64,000 bases of DNA from Saksenaea vasiformis B4078. Taxonomy: Eukaryota > Mucoromycota > Mucoromycetes > Mucorales > Saksenaeaceae. Within the stretch, counting starts at the first letter, position 1. Each line of letters begins with the position of its first letter. Positions 22,304 through 33,922 of the stretch are shown piece by piece. The notes below the pieces were generated by a model. That model made no database searches and was not told the origin of the DNA. It saw nothing but the letters and a program-made list of their open reading frames with translations. The translations under genes and the position numbers were made by a program. The DNA lies in NCBI GenBank assembly GCA_000697055.1, contig JNDT01002298.1:1-64000 (forward strand), given 5' to 3'.

Positions 22304-23982
22304 ATGACTGAATCCTCGTCTGCGAGCATCGCCAATGCTAATGCAGATTTAAACACGACATCATCGCATGATCCTATTACACCTACGACACCTAATGCAG
22401 ACTCCCCATCGGATACCAATAATTCACAAGATTCAAAGAAAAAGCGTACAGGGCCAAAGCGTCGAAAAGTGACACATGGTAAATCACTTTTGTCATAGTA
22501 AATCACGTTGTCTAATGTCATTAAAGCTTGTGTATATTGTCGACGTTCACATATGACATGTGATGACGGTAAGTAATTCAACTGGATCGATAGATAGATA
22601 TAAGCTAAAACTGTTCCGAAAGGTCGGCCATGCCAACGGTGTATCAAACGTAGTATCGGCCATTTGTGTCACGATGAGCCAAAGTACACAAATCAGCAGC
22701 AGCAGCAACAGAAAAACAGACAAAATAACAATACTACAACTACGACAAATAGCAACTATATGCTTGCAAATATGGCAAACAATGGTAAGCCGAGGAACAA
22801 CCCTTTTGACGGGTCGAATGATTCATTGATCTGTGCATAGCTCTGGGCTCCAACAGCAATCTTGGAGGTTTGCCATTACAATTTTTCGGACAAATGGGTA
22901 CTGGTCAATTAAGGTTTGCGAGCGAACACATGGGAAATGAGATATCAGTGATCAGGTGCGATGGATATAAGGCAAAACTGTTTACTGACATGTGCAGTTT
23001 AGTGATTTTCTTGATTCTTTGGGTGGTGATACACAAGCGATGTATAACCAACAGCAACCACAACAAGCACAGCATCAACAAGCACAACAGCAGCCAAATA
23101 ACGCAAGTACGGTTAATACTGCTGAGAAATTCTTCTTAACCGCGGCGGATCCTTCGGATGGCAAGCTGGAAGATCGATTAACCGAGGTGATAAACGCCAA
23201 ATATGAAGCAGGCTTTTTGAAGCCGTATAACTATGTCAATGGCTATGCACGGCTGCAGAAATACATGGATAATAAGTAAGGCATGAATTTGTGCCAAGGT
23301 CTCTAACCGACCGTTATTCCAGCATGTCTGCATCTAGCAGACAACGTATTTTGAATGTGATGGGCACATTTAGGCCAGCGTTCCGATCGGTTGCGCAGTC
23401 GCTCACCGACATTGATCTAATTTTGGTAGAGGAAGCTTTTGAACGATTATTGCTGGTATTTATTATAGCGTAGCGGTTTTTCTACGGAAATGATTCATTT
23501 GCCTTGTCAGGATTATGATCGTGTTTTTAGCTCCATGGGAATCCCAGCTTGCTTATGGCGGCGGACAGGCGAAATTTACAAAGGCAACAAGGAATTTGCA
23601 TCACTAGTGAATGTCCCGATAGAGACATTGAGGGAAGGTAGATTATGTATTTACGAACTGATGGCAGAAGAATCTGCTGTGAATTACTGGGAGGTAAGAA
23701 GGTTATCTCATTGATGATGATGGTGATCTTACCGCTTTTGCCAGAAATACGGTAATATCGCGTTTGACCCTGGGCAGAAAGCAGTTTTGACTTCCTGCCT
23801 GCTGAAGAACCCGGATCCTGAAAATACGAGTGTCAATTCTTGTTGCTTTTCGTTTACCATAAGGCGAGATAAATATAACATTCCTGTAAGCTATACAGCC
23901 TTGCTGTGTGTAGAAGATTTTATTAACCCTTCCTATGTAGACTGTCATTGTAGGTAATTTTCTTCCAGTGCAACTACAATAA
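22304..23982 (+). CDS. Zn2Cys6 regulator of the Ert1/AcuK family (gluconeogenesis/non-fermentable carbon)
   Basis: Nine exons (22304-22478, 22527-22568, 22623-22784, 22841-22955, 23003-23275, 23323-23455, 23511-23693, 23745-23885, 23941-23982), phase-consistent, give 421 aa. A disordered N-terminus ending in a basic KKKRTGPKRRK patch precedes the zinc cluster ACVYCRRSHMTC...RPCQRC...GHLC (residues about 59-90). A Gln/Asn-rich linker follows, then LDSLGG and the C-terminal PAS-like region (YDRVFSSMGIPACLWRRTGEIYKGNKEF), ending TVIVGNFLPVQLQ. Known relatives (yeast Ert1/Rds2, Aspergillus AcuK/AcuM) activate PCK and FBP genes. Exon 4 to 5 needs the acceptor at 23002, not the nearer CAG at 22996, to keep frame. 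Confidence 0.92.
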
Positions 23983-26256
23983 TCATCCCCCGTTACCTGT
24001 AAAATATACATTTGCAAATCAATGTCGTACTTGCCAAAAAAAAAAGGAGAATTTCTAAGAAACTATATCGGGATGTTTGTGATAGACCTGTCGTGTTTTC
24101 GGTTTTGACTTGTTGCCCAAGGAGATGTTGGAATATTCTAATGTTCAAATGTGAAGTATAAAGATAATATAAGAGAGACAGTAAGAGAGTAAAGAAAAAG
24201 TTTATTGGTATAGTGATAAAAGAATTAAATCAAATAAAAAAAACGGCTATACTACATACTATTTCTGTTCTGGGTTTCTTGACTCGGCGCGTAGCTGGGA
24301 AGAGTACAGTGCACCCTCCTAATTTCAAAAGCTTATAATTTCATTTTGGTCAAGAAATTTTAGGTCCACCGTCAGAAAGTATGGCGTAGATTTTCAAATC
24401 CTCGGTAATATCAAGTTCAATCTTGGAAAGGGCGTCGAATCTCTTATTGGGGAAGATTCAGCGCTCAAAGGTTCATCAATCGCATTGATCCTTTGCAAAA
24501 TATGATGTAATATCTCCTCATCAAGAAAGTCTATCATTGTGCCAGTGTGAAACAGTTGATCTTTTATATGGAATGCAACATTTCTCTTCAGCAGGCTTGG
24601 ATAAATCGTCAATCTCAATCTCGTCATCTTCATATCAGTGAATACGTCGTATCCAGTTCTTGGATAAACAATATTCTCTTCTTCTCGGCAGCCACTCTCG
24701 AAATCGGATATTGACATTGTGGTGCACTTGATAGCCTGAAGGTGGCAATTCATGCTTGTCACATGTTCATCCAGTACTTAGGTTGCTTCATCTCCGTGAA
24801 GAGCTTCATCCATGAGTCCCGCCTTGCGCCAGCAATTTTTGGATGGTACTACGATTGCAAGGAACCGAGGACCTGAACTTAGAAAGGAGTAAACTGGATT
24901 ATAGAAAGATTGAACTGATCCCTTTTCTTTGGTTATAGCATCGGTATGAACAATGTCTTTGGTACCATTGATGTCTCTGATGGAAGCCAGCTTGCTCTAT
25001 TCGATGAAGATCACAGGGGAGTGATATTGACCCAGAATCCTGTCAACACCAATTGAACATCAATCAACTGTGAATACGGAATTGGATAGTAAGACTATTA
25101 GGCACTGGTATCATACAAGATGGTGGTGAATTGAAAATATCCTTTTTTTTTATTGTTTCACAGTATCCATCGATAATTTCAACCACCAAAGTACGGACAT
25201 AAGACTGAAACTATCGAGAGTTGAAATTGAGTGAAATGGTTTATCTCTCAAGTTTCCCCAGAAAAGTTGAAAATTCTGAGGGCTGAAGAAAATCGAGCGT
25301 GAAACGATTGGGAGACTACCGTAGCTTTGAACATGAAAGGTCATTGTGAACTTGCAAGGGCCAAAAAGTACCAAGATTAACCAAGCCTCTCAAGATTCAC
25401 CACAAGTCGCAAAATTACTGCAACGACTGATTGGACACGCAATATCTGTATCCTTCCCCTCCCCAATGTATATGATGGCGATAATGAATGAATGACTTTG
25501 AACGTTGCTGTTGATATGATTCTTTTTTTATGCACATACTTTCAAAGTGGATGTATATAGGCAGAAACTTCTATAAGCCGAACTCGACCCGCTTCCATTC
25601 TAGACACATCTCGAGTTAATTCAGTCGAGCGCGAGAGATATGACTCGGCCCAACTAGACCCCACCATTCCGCAGTTAGTTCCTTCACGAGGAAAAATGTA
25701 CAATCAATGTATTTTTATCGATAGTAACCTTCTCTTCACATGTTCTGAGCTGCATTCTGCTTCGCTCACCTGAAGTAAAGCATTTACATCTATTCTCATC
25801 GAGAATGCAATCCGATTTGTCAAAGAAGTCTATACATTCTAAGTCCTGACATGTTTCTATGAGTCTCCTTTAATAATAAATAATCAACTAGTTTACAGCA
25901 ACGATAAATGGCCACAATCTATGCTATGATTTCGTTGTTAGGTATGTATTCAACTTCAGCGCAGCACGCCAATTTCCCAGCAGGACTGCCTTGAACAACG
26001 GCAGTTTCAACAGAAACAACCCTAATCTTCGCGCGGGCAATAATCACGTTAGGCATTACCCTCAAACATCAGCTGTAGTATGAATTTAATTCTGCTTCTT
26101 TCGCTGAAGTTTATTTTTACTTTTCTCGAGAAACATTATAGATGGTCGTTATAAGGTGTCATGTCCAGTCGCATCGAAAAAAATTTTCAAGCGGCGCAAA
26201 ACAACTGCAAAATCTGATTGTCTCTCGGAGCGCTTGTTTGTCTTGTACCGTGGTCA
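23983..26256. other. Intergenic, weak ORF only
   Basis: No gene I can support. A minus-strand frame at 24394-24762 (about 120 codons) has no recognised domain, and the +/- frames around 25150-25374 look decayed. AT-rich DNA near 24170-24245 probably holds 3' end signals of the preceding gene. Confidence 0.45.
24394..24762 (-). CDS. Doubtful hypothetical ORF
   Basis: The frame is open for 122 codons, with an internal ATG about four codons in (MNCHLQAIKC). The translation has a Leu/Ile-rich stretch (IDFLDEEILHHILQRI) but no family I recognise, no signal peptide and no promoter element. It may be a remnant of an older gene or a chance frame. Confidence 0.2.
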   Translation of the reverse strand: MTSMNCHLQAIKCTTMSISDFESGCREEENIVYPRTGYDVFTDMKMTRLRLTIYPSLLKRNVAFHIKDQLFHTGTMIDFLDEEILHHILQRINAIDEPLSAESSPIRDSTPFPRLNLILPRI

Positions 26257-28632
26257 ATGGCTGATATACCTAATCCGGCAGAACAGTTCAAAGAGTTCCA
26301 AGGCTCTCTGTTTAAAGCACTCGTATCTGCTACCACAGCGGCAACGAGTTTGCCTTCTGATGATCTTGGATTTTATCGCTCCTTGGACAGAAGTTTTGCA
26401 AAGGATCTCGATCAAGTGGGATCGCGTTTGTTGAATTTGTCCAATCGATTACTACAACACTGTGCTAGTGACACCGGTGTTGACGCATCAACGTATGAAG
26501 ATGTCGACGATGTGACAGATCGCTACGGTGGTGTTATCGATGTCATCGACAGCTTATTCGAAAAAGCTGTAAGTAAACGATCGTTAACCGGTGATCATAA
26601 TGTATCACTTTGATGATTAGGATGTTTGCCTGGACGAACTGCAAGGTCGCACTCGCAAACCAAATGCTCAGGTGGAGCAGGCAACTCCAGAAGTTACTCA
26701 GATATCAACAAAGGTATATTGGATTGCGAAAAAGCTTTCGTTAATTGTGCGATTAGTCTCAGGCACGCAAGCTGGAGTACAAGTTATTGCATGCGAAAAA
26801 CGTAGTGCGTCCACAGCTCAAGTTTAAGGATCGTGTAGACAATTCTCCAAATACACCATTTCAGCGAAAGATTACGTTCAAACCTCATGCAATGGTACCT
26901 TTGGATCATGGTAATTTGCCGAAACTATATTAAGAAATAGCTAACTTTTTCTTCAAGACATTTCTGCGACAGAGACGGAACAAGATGGCATTCATCTTGC
27001 ATTACCACACCCTTATTTATACGAAATCCAGCACATCACGTATCCCGATCATATGTTTGAGCAAAGAGAACCGATTATGTATAAGCCATTTGACGAAACA
27101 TCTGCTACATGGGTTGATACGGAACAAGGGCTGATTGATATGATGGAGAAACTCAAGGGCGAACGTGAGCTTGCTGTTGACTTGGAACATCACAACTACC
27201 GAAGCTTTCAGGGTTTCACATGTCTGATGCAGCTTAGTACACGTGAAGAGGATTTTATAATAGACACATTGGAGGTTAGAGATAAGTTATGGATGTTGAA
27301 TGAGTACTTTGCCGATCCCAATATTGTGAAGGTAAGACTAAGAGCGAGTATGGACGGGAAATGCTGACATATGATAACAGCTGTTGCATGGCGCTGACAG
27401 TGATATCATTTGGCTTCAACGCGATTTTGGTCTTTATATTGTAAATCTTTTTGACACTTACTTTGCCACCAAAGTCCTTTGTAAGTGAAAGAAATGGGAT
27501 GACCTGACACCAATAAGAACTAACCTTCTTCTTCTCGTTTTGGATAGCGTTTCCTCAACATGGTCTAGCCTTTTTGTTAAAAAAGTATTGTTCGGTAGAG
27601 GCAGACAAAAAATATCAATTGGCTGATTGGCGACTAAGGTTGGCTGAGATACGTTTTTTAAGTTTATGCTAATTCTTCGTTAGACCCTTACCCGAAGAAA
27701 TGTTAAAATACGCTCGGGCCGATACACATTACCTGCTATATATCTATGATCGCTTACGCAACGAACTACTGGAACAGTCTTCTGGTAATCAAAATCTGTT
27801 AAGATCGGTGCTCCAGCGGTCATCAGAGGTCGCCCAACAAAAATATGAGAAGGAAGTGTACGACGAAGAATATGGCTTAGGCGCTGGTGGATGGAAGAAG
27901 TTATTAGAGAAATGGCGACATCCTATGAATACACAGCAATTCGCCGTTTTCAAGGCGATCCACCGGTGGCGCGATCATACCGCACGAGAAGAAGACGAAT
28001 CCTTGGGTTATGTCTTGCCAAATCACATGTTATTTTCACTTGTGGAACGTATGCCCACCGAATCTTCTGGAGTGATTGGGTGTTGTAACCCATGCCCTTC
28101 GCTTGTACGAATGAACGCGCAGGCTTTGGCAATGATAATTCAACGCGCCAAGACGGATATTCTCATGACTAACAGCGAATCGCCGGCCCCTGTCGCTTCT
28201 GTGAAACCTAACACAGTGAAACCTGCACCTCAAGTAGTCAAGATCGAGAAAAACATTGATCCAGCGTTATTTGATCTTGCGAAAGTGCAAGAGCAGCGGG
28301 AAAAAGATTTTCAACGACTGCGTAAATCATCATCCACCTTGTTTGGTGATCTGGCCGAGTATCATGTGGATGCGGCTACGCGAAGACTTGTTGAATCGAT
28401 TAAGGGTTCCATCAAATTGACATTACCTTTTGAGGGATTAAAGGTCAAATCTGTCAGCCAAGTTGTGGATACATCAAAAGAAACCGTAGTAAAACACGAA
28501 CAGGAAGAGCAAGAACATGTGTTCGTAGCTGCCGAACAAAGAGAAACTAAGAAAAGAAAAGACAGGCAGGAGGAAGTAATTGTTTTAAAGAGTTTCAGCA
28601 AGAAAAAGAAATCAAAGAAGTCATCGGCTTAA
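26257..28632 (+). CDS. RRP6: Rrp6/EXOSC10 nuclear exosome 3'-5' exoribonuclease
   Basis: Seven exons (26257-26568, 26621-26713, 26763-26910, 26958-27331, 27381-27480, 27548-27638, 27684-28632), in phase, give 688 aa. The protein trims and degrades structured and non-coding RNAs with the nuclear exosome. Order: N-terminal PMC2NT region (residues about 5-100), DEDD exonuclease with [12 protein letters not shown] (Asp and Glu, about residue 256), [16 protein letters not shown], and [14 protein letters not shown] (Tyr and Asp, so DEDDy), then an HRDC domain (about 440-500) and a Lys-rich tail ending [10 protein letters not shown], a likely nuclear signal. Start: ATG 26257 is the first ATG in the open frame. 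Confidence 0.96.
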
Positions 28633-28818
28633 TAAAGAGAGTACCAAACTCGCATAGTTCGCATCATTTGAAAAATGTGTACTTCTTACAAGTTTCTAGA
28701 TGACACATCTATGCTTTATCCATACATGATGAAGTTTTACCGTTTCCCGTCGTCGTCGTGGGAATGCTGAATCAAAACGCTGCTCCCGCCCACACATCCG
28801 GTAAAATTACGTTTCGGT

Positions 28819-28836
28819 CCCCGCAAACGTGTGGGG
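28819..28836. promoter_or_regulatory. Inverted CreA/Mig1-like (SYGGRG) site pair
   Basis: CCCCGC on one strand is followed by GTGGGG 6 nt later, giving two matches to SYGGRG in opposite orientation, about 170 nt before the transporter start. In other fungi such sites bind the glucose repressor CreA/Mig1. Activity here is inferred from sequence only. Confidence 0.35.
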
Positions 28837-28924
28837 AAAGAAATTGCACAAAAGAAGCGAATATAAACCTTATCTGCTGAATTCTAACGGCGCGTGACTC
28901 CAGCTAGCCTGTACCACTAGCTTG

Positions 28925-28932
28925 TATATAAA
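28925..28932 (+). promoter_or_regulatory. TATA box of the transporter gene
   Basis: TATATAAA, 65 nt before ATG 28990. This implies transcription starting at roughly 28955-28960 and a short leader. Confidence 0.5.
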
Positions 28933-28989
28933 CACTGACGCATCTTCCTCTATTCTCTTATTTGTTTTTTTCTTTTTTTCGCAATATAA

Positions 28990-31058
28990 ATGTCCAGCGA
29001 TAAAGCTTCTGTAGAGCAGATTGAAGTTGTTGAGTCAAAATGGACTCGCCTGAAAAATTCTATTTACCAAAAGCCGGAGAAGCCTGTCAATGTATGGCAT
29101 TTGCTGACCAATCTGACAAACACACAACGCATAACATTCGTTGCTGGTAAGAATACCTAGTCCAAACCTGTTCATGTCTAATACATAGCTTAGCTTTCTT
29201 TGGATGGACTTTGGATGCTTTTGATTTCTTTTCTGTATCTCTCAGCACTACGCAGATCGGTAAATGAGAATCTATAGCTACAAATATAATTCTAAATGAT
29301 TACATATAGCGAATGAATTTAATGTCGAACCTTCGCAAGTTACAAGTAAGTACTTCATTAGGGCTTTTACCTCCTTTCTGCAACACGGAAGTTAACCCTG
29401 GTTGTTTGTTAGGCGCCATCACGACAACACTGGTAATTAAAAAAAAAAAGGGACATGTGTGTTTTCATGTAGAGACGAGACTGATTATTTTTTTGACTAT
29501 AGATGTTAAGACCTATTGGTGCTTTAATTTTTGGGTAAATGAAAGATATGAAACGAGTATGGAGTTTCGACCTAACTCTTCTTTATCCCTTAACAGCGCA
29601 TTGGCCGACAGATACGGCCGGCGGTGGCCTCTAATGGTCGATATTATCTTGTTTTCTGTTATCAACATGGCAAGTGGTTTTGCACCCAATCTCCAAGTTT
29701 TTATTGGACTTCGTGCAGTCTTTGGCATTGCTATGGGTGGAGAATGGGTAGGTTAACAAAGCCAGCAAATACACAGTTGTTGTAACTTGTACACATCTAT
29801 TAAGGGTCTGGGTGCGAGTCTGGCCCTGGAATCACTTCCTATTGAGGCTCGTGGTCTCTTTTCTGGAATCTTTCAGCAAGGTACGCCGTGCCTTATCAAT
29901 TTGCTTACCGGAAAAACACTTAAAATTATTTTTCCTTTTTAGGATATGCTTGCGGCTACTTGCTTGCGACTCTTGTTAGTTACGCCATCCAACAGACGAA
30001 TTCATCTTGGCGTATTTTGTTCTGGGTAGGCGCTGGATTTGCTTTATTGGCAATCGTTATTCGTTTCTGGGTACCTGAATCGCAAGTCTTTGAGAAGACG
30101 CAGGAAGCTCGCAAGGTCATTGGACGCTCGCTACTGAAAGAAACCTTGATTGTCTTGAAGCTGCATTGGCTGCGACTCGTCTATATGATCATACTGATGG
30201 CCTTTATCAACTTCCTTTCGCATGGCTCGCAAGATCTGTATCCAACTTTCCTTAAAACACAACTCGGTTACACCCCGACACAACAAACGGTTACCAGTGT
30301 GATCTATAACGTCGGTGCAATTTGCGGTGGTTGTATCGTCGGCTATCTGTCCAATTACTTTGGTCGACGTTTTTGTATGGCCGTGTGTGCAGTTCTGTCT
30401 GGAGCATTCATCCCGCTATGGATCTACGGTCCTAATATTAGTTCCCTCCAATTTGGTTCATTTATGATGCAGTTCTTTGTGCAAGGCGCCTGGGGTAAAA
30501 AAAGAAAAAAAAAAAGGACAGCAGCGCGTTACGGCAAATACTAAATGGCTTTTAGGCGTTATACCTGCGCATATCAATGAATTATCACCTCCTGCATTTC
30601 GCGGTCTGATGCCTGGCTTAGCTTATCAACTGGGAAATCTGGTAATTACTATGATACTTCAATGGTTATAGTCTTGCTAACTTCATTCTTCAACAGATCA
30701 GTGCTGCTAGCAGTCAGATTGAAGCCACGATCGGTGAGAGATATCCTCTGCGAAATCCTGATGGAAGTTTCAAGTATAAAGACGGAAAGCCCGTTGCTGA
30801 TTATGGTCTGACCCAGGCCATCTTTATGGGATGTGTATGCGGTTGTCTTTTGATTACAGGTAAAGATATCCCTGAGACCAGTGAAAAGACCGTTTGACAT
30901 AACTAATGCTATTGGTAGTCCTGGTTGGAAAGGAGGAACGTAATAAGGATTTTATGCAGCATGTGACAGAAGATGATCGATCTGCACGTGCCATAGGGCC
31001 AACTGACATCGAGGCCGAAGCAGGCTCAGAACAACAAACTACCAACGGAGAAAAATGA
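28990..31058 (+). CDS. MFS carboxylate transporter, Jen1/SHS type
   Basis: Eleven exons (28990-29146, 29194-29259, 29310-29345, 29413-29432, 29503-29534, 29597-29747, 29805-29880, 29943-30494, 30556-30641, 30697-30859, 30919-31058), in phase, give 492 aa. Two exons are tiny (20 and 32 nt). Twelve membrane segments are expected. Motifs: [10 protein letters not shown] in TM1, [14 protein letters not shown] in the TM2-3 loop, the [14 protein letters not shown] segment typical of lactate/pyruvate permeases, and [10 protein letters not shown]. Jen1 homologues import lactate, pyruvate and other monocarboxylates with protons across the plasma membrane. Short hydrophilic cytosolic ends are Glu/Lys-rich. 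Confidence 0.92.
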
Positions 31059-32297
31059 TACTGAATAGGCCATCTCGGCATCCTTTTGTATATACTTGTA
31101 GAGAGCAAATAAATAGAGCAAAACCGGCTTTTTGCTCACTTGAAAAAAAAAAGAAAGCAAAATAACGGATAAACGCTTGGAACGGGGGATTGCCACATTA
31201 GGGTAGAAGGGAAATCAGATACGATGAAGACATAGCCACCTTTCTCTATCGCGGGCTTTCATCCAGTACTTGTGATCTCCTCGTGTGTAGTGCCTTGTAC
31301 CACAGTATGGGGGAGTATTAAAGGTTTTCATGACAGTAGTCGCCATATCCTAAGAATTTGATTTCTCCAAAAGGTGTATGCCGCAGCTATGTAAATCACG
31401 TCAGCCAAAGTAACTACAGGAAACTTGAAACGATTTGATTGTTACGCATGGAAATATCGCATTCGTGTGCAGAAAACACCATCTATAAATAGATAGTAAC
31501 TTGTACACCAATGAGGCTTGAGATGTAAGAGAGAAGAAATACCTCATGTGAAAAAATGCCTACCTTTTGAATCCTTGTGCAAATGAAGCTTATACCGCGA
31601 CAAACGTCATTTACTGGTACGCTTTTCAAAGGTGCTATTCCGAAACAAGAAGTCGCGAGTATCTAGCATCGCAAAGAACGGGGTTGCTTTTCATGGCACT
31701 TTGTGTTACAGGGACAAACATGTTCCACTGGGGCCAGCACCTATGGTAAACGTCACTGTAGTTAAATTTATCGAATGAACAACCAGCAATAGTAAGATCT
31801 TATTGTGATAAAACAGTTGCAGTTAAGGGCATCTATGCAATATAACAAATATGAGCCCCCTTTACTTGCAGCTGAGAAGTAATTGACACATTACATTCCC
31901 ACCTTTGCAATGTATGGTTATTGATTAAAACAAGTAACAACATAACTTACTTTCTCAGCCTGAAACCAATGCTTCGCCTCTGCGTCAAGCCAAAAAGGGG
32001 TTATCAAAAATCAGTCCACCTTCGTTTGAAACTGCTGCATCGTTTTCATTTCGTTGCTCCGCTACTTTTTTGACTGTCCGAAAGTGTGAAGCGTGGAGCG
32101 GAAGCTACAATTGCCACGCGGAATTGTCCCGTCTCTCCCCTTCATGCACTCTATATTTGGAAAGGACATCTACTGACGATTCATAAACGAACCACCTCCT
32201 TTCTTTACCTCCTTTTCTTCTTTTTTTTCACTTTGCTTTTCCTTCCCACACGCTTATTCCTTTTTGTTTATCGTTTGGTCCCTTTTCCCAGAAAAAC
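31059..32297. other. Intergenic, no gene seen
   Basis: Contains an AATAAA-like signal near 31108-31115 for the transporter gene and pyrimidine-rich DNA (32200-32280) leading into the macrodomain gene. No supportable ORF. Confidence 0.5.
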
Positions 32298-32863
32298 ATG
32301 ACGTTTGATTTTGAAGAACGAAGGGGTAGCTTGTTCGACTGTGTTTCACCTTCCGACAGCCTTGCCGTCTGTGTGAGTGAGGATTTGCGTTTGCAAAAGG
32401 GTAAGAGTTTGGGCTATATGTTTTGAGGAAACACAGTTTCTTAGTTGTTGTTAGGTATTGCTGCGGTTTTCCGTCAACGATTTGGTGGTGTTCATCAGCT
32501 ACAGGCTCAGAAAAGGACAGTGGGTCAGGTTGCCCATTTAACGATTCAGAAAAGACACGTCTTTTATTTGATCACACGAGCCAAAGTGTACAACAGAACC
32601 AGTTATTCCGACCTTGAGGCGTCTATGATTGAGCTACGTAACTTATGTGACAGCATGGGCGTATTAAATCTGGCTTTGCCGCGTGAACTTGGTGCGGGGC
32701 TTGACGGACTGCATGAAAAGCACATTATGGATATTTTGTTTAAGGCATTTCATGGTATAACATAGTAGGAAGGTGGTGGCACTTTAGTTGTTAACGAAAT
32801 TCGGTAGGCTGGCCTGGAAAGATGACGATGTACGATGGTGGATGCGTGGATGCAGACGAATAA
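32298..32863 (+). CDS. TARG1/OARD1-like macrodomain (ADP-ribosyl hydrolase type) protein
   Basis: Exons 32298-32400, 32455-32754 and 32808-32863, in phase, give 152 aa, the size of a stand-alone macrodomain. Such proteins remove ADP-ribose from glutamate residues or deacetylate O-acetyl-ADP-ribose. Visible: GSLFDCVSPSDSLAVCVSEDLRL, GIAAVFRQRFGG (ADP-ribose loop), FYLITRAK, and GAGLDGL, whose Asp matches the catalytic Asp region of human TARG1. The ITKK segment that holds the human catalytic lysine reads ITRAK here, so the lysine assignment is uncertain. The last exon supplies the final beta strand (GKMTMYDGG). Confidence 0.85.
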
Positions 32864-33922
32864 GGAAGGCGGCACGCATTAAAGTTTTGGCGACATCGAT
32901 GATGGCAGCGATGCACATTCTCTCCTCCGAAAAAGTTTAAAAATGCACCTTGTTCCATGGACTGCGACTATCCATACTTCCCTACTGTAAGAAACCATCG
33001 ACTGCATTTCATGCGTTCTGCAAACGGCGTAGCCCAGGAAATGTCATTACGAGAGGAGAAGTGATGTAACAAGTTGTTGTTATGGTTAAATGCTAGATGT
33101 CTTTTTTTTTCTGAAATTCTCTGTGAATCTTGTTGGCACAATTAAAAAGTCAATTGGTTACATAACTATGCAGCCGCTTAAGTATGTCATTCTACAACCA
33201 GCGTTTTCACTACAAAGGTTGATAAAGGTTCACGAACATATACAATAGTAAAGGCTATGGGAATATCACAATGAATCTGCGATTGATGGAAGGACTTTTG
33301 GGCTATGACTACTTGTTAGAATAAAAAAGTTGATGGAATGACCAATCTATGTATTCCACGCTCCTGTCGTCATAGGTAAAAAGTAACTCAACAACATCAT
33401 CCCTGGGCATATTAGCTTCGGTCATCATAATGCATACGAGCTGTACATCATTAATATCAATCCTTCAACCTTCTATTGCTTCAACCATTGCTTCGACGTA
33501 ATGATCCCGTTCATCGTGAGGATGAATTATACATGGCAAAACCAATAAAAGGACGATATAGTAGATGAAGGCCGATCTGGGTCAAAAGTGACGCCATTGA
33601 ATATTATTTCTTGATAAAGATAAGGGAACAATGCTAGCGCAATCGTTGGACTTACGCTTTGGTTGATAATAGCCGCAGACCTTCCCTACACGCCAACGCG
33701 AAGACCTATAGAAGCTATCATTTTTGGATGAAGATTTTATTGGGCTTGTAAAGGTTATTTTGAACGTTTTAAGATTATTTGGCACCCCAATTCAAGATAA
33801 AGTTCGGTTTCTGTTTGCCTGATCCCTTCCTTCGGCCAAACTGCCACAATTTGAATGGTCACTCCCAATTAATAGTCCGCCATGAAATCTCCGCGAGGTG
33901 TACGGTGTACTTCGTCTTCTCT
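32864..33922. other. Intergenic, no gene seen
   Basis: No supportable ORF. A poly-T tract lies near 33100. The 3' part precedes the kinase start codon. Confidence 0.5.

Larger units (their letters stand above)
28633..28989 (+). promoter_or_regulatory. Promoter region of the Jen1-like transporter
   Basis: The 357-bp gap after RRP6 has no gene. It carries a palindromic pair of CreA/Mig1-like boxes (28819-28836), a TATATAAA box (28925-28932) and a pyrimidine-rich stretch just before the start codon. Confidence 0.5.
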
